A stretch of DNA of 7,743 nucleotides from an uncultured Clostridia bacterium (lineage in GTDB: Bacteria > Bacillota > Clostridia > Oscillospirales > UBA644), in contig CAJGDF010000081.1 of the NCBI GenBank assembly GCA_904502105.1, positions 1 through 7,743 of the forward strand, given 5' to 3'. Below the pieces are notes generated by a model. It had not been told where the DNA came from, did no database searches, and was given only the letters and a program-made list of their open reading frames with translations. Position 1 is the stretch's first letter. Each line of letters starts with the position of its first letter. Positions 6,100 to 7,743 of this stretch are shown here, piece by piece. The translations under genes and the position numbers were made by a program.

Positions 6100-7482
6100 A
6101 TGATGAAAAACAGTAAAACAGAGCTTTTTGAAACCATGCCTGTAGGCAAAGCGTTGCTTACTATGGCTATTCCAACAATTATCAGCCAATTAATAACAAT
6201 GATATATAACCTTGCCGATACATTCTTTATCGGAATGAGTAATGACCCGTATAAAGTCGCAGCCGCAAGCATAGTCAGTATTTTGTTCTTTATGCTTAAT
6301 GCACTATCTAATCTTTTTGGCGTCGGCGGCGGCAGTTTGCTTTCACGTTTGCTTGGTGAAAAAAATGAGGCTGAGGCTAAAAGGGTAGGAGCCTTCAGTA
6401 TATACGGCTCGTTTGCAATTGCTGCGGCTTATTCTCTTATTTGTCTTCTTTTTACAGAGCAGCTTGCCCGCCTTCTCGGTGCCTCGGATAATACAGTCGG
6501 ATATGCATCGAGTTATCTTTTCTGGGTTGTTGTTGTCGGTGGTATTCCTTCGACGATCGGCGTAACAATGTCTCATCTTCTGAGAAGTGCAGGTTATTCA
6601 AAAGAGTCGGGCTTCGGCCTTGCTCTCGGCGGTGTTTCAAACATTATCCTTGACCCACTTTTTATGTTTGTCATTCTTCCCGAAGGTAATGAAGTAACAG
6701 GTGCGGCATTGGCAACAATGGTATCAAATACGATCACCCTTGTTTACTTCCTTTTAGTTTATAAAAAGCTTGGAAATACCTCTGTTTTAACAATTTCTCC
6801 TAAATTTGCACATCTTGAAAAAGAACGTATCAAAGAAATTCTCTCTATAGGTCTTCCCTCTGCGATAACGGCACTTCTTGCAAATCTTACTGCGATAATT
6901 AAAAATAATCTTACCGCTGATTACGGTGATATCGAACTCGCCGCATACGGTATCGTTATGAAGGCGGATATGCTGCCTTTAAATATCGGTATGGGCCTAT
7001 GTCAGGGTATGATGCCGCTTGTTGCCTATAACTATGCATCTAAAAACTACGTCAGAATGAGAAGCTTTACTCGAACTGCTCAAATATACGGCATGGCAAT
7101 GGCTGCGATTTTTATTGTTGTTTTCGAGATTTTTTCTCCTCAGATAATATGGCTGTTTATCCGTGATGAGTCCACTATTGCCTTTGGTAAGGATTTCTTG
7201 CGTATAGCGTGCCTTGCCACTCCGTTTATGATCTCAAATTTCCAGAAGATATACTGTCTTCAGGCAATGGGTAAAGGTAAAGAATCGTTGATATTAGGGC
7301 TTTTCAGACAAGGTATCTTTGCTATCCCCATCCTTATTATAATGAATAGTCTTGTCGGTCTTTATGGTGTTGTTGCCGCACAGTTGATTTCTGACGGATG
7401 TACTTTTGTTATTGCAACATTGCTATACAATAAAGTTTATAACTCTCTTCAAAAAGAAATAAATACCGTTAAAAATAATTAA
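6100..7482 (+). CDS. MATE-family multidrug/metabolite exporter
   Basis: This 460-residue (459 if started at 6103) polytopic membrane protein has about twelve hydrophobic spans in two halves. It fits the MATE (multidrug and toxin extrusion) family in length and motifs: IPTIISQLITMIYNLADTFF (24-43, with the family's Asn-x-x-Asp turn), GVGGGSLLSRLLG (74-86), HLLRSAGYSK (159-168), NIILDPLFM (181-189), GAALATMVSN (201-210) and GLCQGMMPLVAYNYASKN (299-316, the second-half signature, normally GxxQGxxPxxxYNYG). Members export cationic drugs, dyes or metabolites by Na+ or H+ antiport; substrate and ion cannot be read from the sequence, although this branch is common in Clostridia and often described as DinF/NorM-like. 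It has its own promoter and no terminator after it, and the next gene begins 25 bases downstream, so the two are probably co-transcribed. Confidence 0.93.
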   Translation: MMKNSKTELFETMPVGKALLTMAIPTIISQLITMIYNLADTFFIGMSNDPYKVAAASIVSILFFMLNALSNLFGVGGGSLLSRLLGEKNEAEAKRVGAFSIYGSFAIAAAYSLICLLFTEQLARLLGASDNTVGYASSYLFWVVVVGGIPSTIGVTMSHLLRSAGYSKESGFGLALGGVSNIILDPLFMFVILPEGNEVTGAALATMVSNTITLVYFLLVYKKLGNTSVLTISPKFAHLEKERIKEILSIGLPSAITALLANLTAIIKNNLTADYGDIELAAYGIVMKADMLPLNIGMGLCQGMMPLVAYNYASKNYVRMRSFTRTAQIYGMAMAAIFIVVFEIFSPQIIWLFIRDESTIAFGKDFLRIACLATPFMISNFQKIYCLQAMGKGKESLILGLFRQGIFAIPILIIMNSLVGLYGVVAAQLISDGCTFVIATLLYNKVYNSLQKEINTVKNN

Positions 7483-7507
7483 TGATGTTTTGAAAGGGGT
7501 ATGTATA

Positions 7508-7743
7508 ATGAATGAAATGATAAAAATTAATCTGAATGATCTTTCAGCAGAAGATAAAGGCCAAATTCCTTTTGATCCGGAATCTGCTCTTGAAAAATAT
7601 AATTTTGTCCGAAATAAAATGGCAAAGGCACCGATTGATTCTCTACCTATCGGTAATGGCGATGTTACGGCAAATGTTTGGGTCGAAGAAAATGGCGATC
7701 TTTTGTTTTACATCGGTAAAAACGATGCCTGGGCTGAATCTAC
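7508..7743 (+). CDS. DUF5703-domain protein, probable glycosidase, N-terminal part, 3' end outside window
   Basis: 78 complete codons are visible, beginning MNEMIKINLNDLSAEDKGQI and still open at the window edge. AAAGGGG (7493-7499) lies eight bases before the ATG; the ATG at 7501 is out of frame and stops after four codons. The section LPIGNGDVTANVWVEENGDL (46-65) followed by LFYIGKNDAW is characteristic of the DUF5703 N-terminal domain, a relative of the beta-sandwich N-terminal domain of GH95-like enzymes with their PxGNGxxG signature. Full-length members are large (about 700-850 residues) and are generally taken to be glycosidases acting on plant or host glycans; few, if any, have been characterised. 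There is no signal peptide in this N-terminus, so this copy is likely cytoplasmic and would act on imported oligosaccharides. It follows the MATE gene by 25 bases without a terminator or convincing promoter. Family assignment is from motif memory; catalytic residues are not visible. Confidence 0.75.
   Translation, partial: MNEMIKINLNDLSAEDKGQIPFDPESALEKYNFVRNKMAKAPIDSLPIGNGDVTANVWVEENGDLLFYIGKNDAWAES

Noticed and set aside
7504..7509. TATAAT immediately before and overlapping the DUF5703 gene start
   Set aside because: There is no -35 at suitable spacing, and a start of transcription there would fall inside the gene and lose the ribosome binding site.

Overview
The window reads as chromosomal DNA of an AT-rich, Gram-positive anaerobe of the Clostridia (Bacillota), plausibly a gut Oscillospirales/Ruminococcaceae-type organism. 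The signs are A/T-rich intergenic DNA, strong AGGAGG-type ribosome binding sites, consensus sigma-A promoters, the FeoA + FeoB + small Cys-rich peptide arrangement known from Clostridia, and two glycan-active enzymes. The lineage is inferred from style and gene content, not from a marker gene. All genes are on the plus strand, coding is dense, and no non-coding stretch exceeds about 240 bases. I see no RNA gene, CRISPR array, insertion sequence or phage gene.

Layout: (1) 1-1301, the C-terminal part of a GH95-type glycosidase (alpha-L-fucosidase family), followed by a hairpin at 1312-1343. (2) 1452-4171, a ferrous iron uptake unit. A perfect-consensus promoter is followed by a palindrome, feoA (start re-assigned to 1544), a second near-identical palindrome with a candidate internal promoter, feoB, a 61-residue membrane-anchored Cys-rich FeoB-associated peptide, and a strong intrinsic terminator. 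(3) 4193-6036, a single-gene unit with an extended -10 promoter, a Na+/phosphate cotransporter-family protein carrying a C-terminal PhoU-like domain, and a terminator. (4) 6041 to the end, another extended -10 promoter, a MATE-family exporter and, 25 bases later with no terminator or recognisable promoter between, the start of a DUF5703-domain protein that is probably a glycosidase and runs off the window.

The genes look like four adjacent transcription units rather than one pathway. The iron unit is a coherent system: FeoB is the GTP-dependent Fe(II) permease, FeoA its cytoplasmic partner and the Cys-rich peptide a likely accessory. The two carbohydrate-active genes at the edges suggest a glycan-foraging lifestyle. 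The most notable signal is the pair of 16-bp palindromes GTTAG-N3-ATG-CTAAC, 13 of 16 bases identical and 325 bp apart. One lies at the feoA transcription start and one in front of feoB, and they look like operators of an iron-responsive regulator, perhaps of the DtxR type. I did not find a convincing wholly new system.
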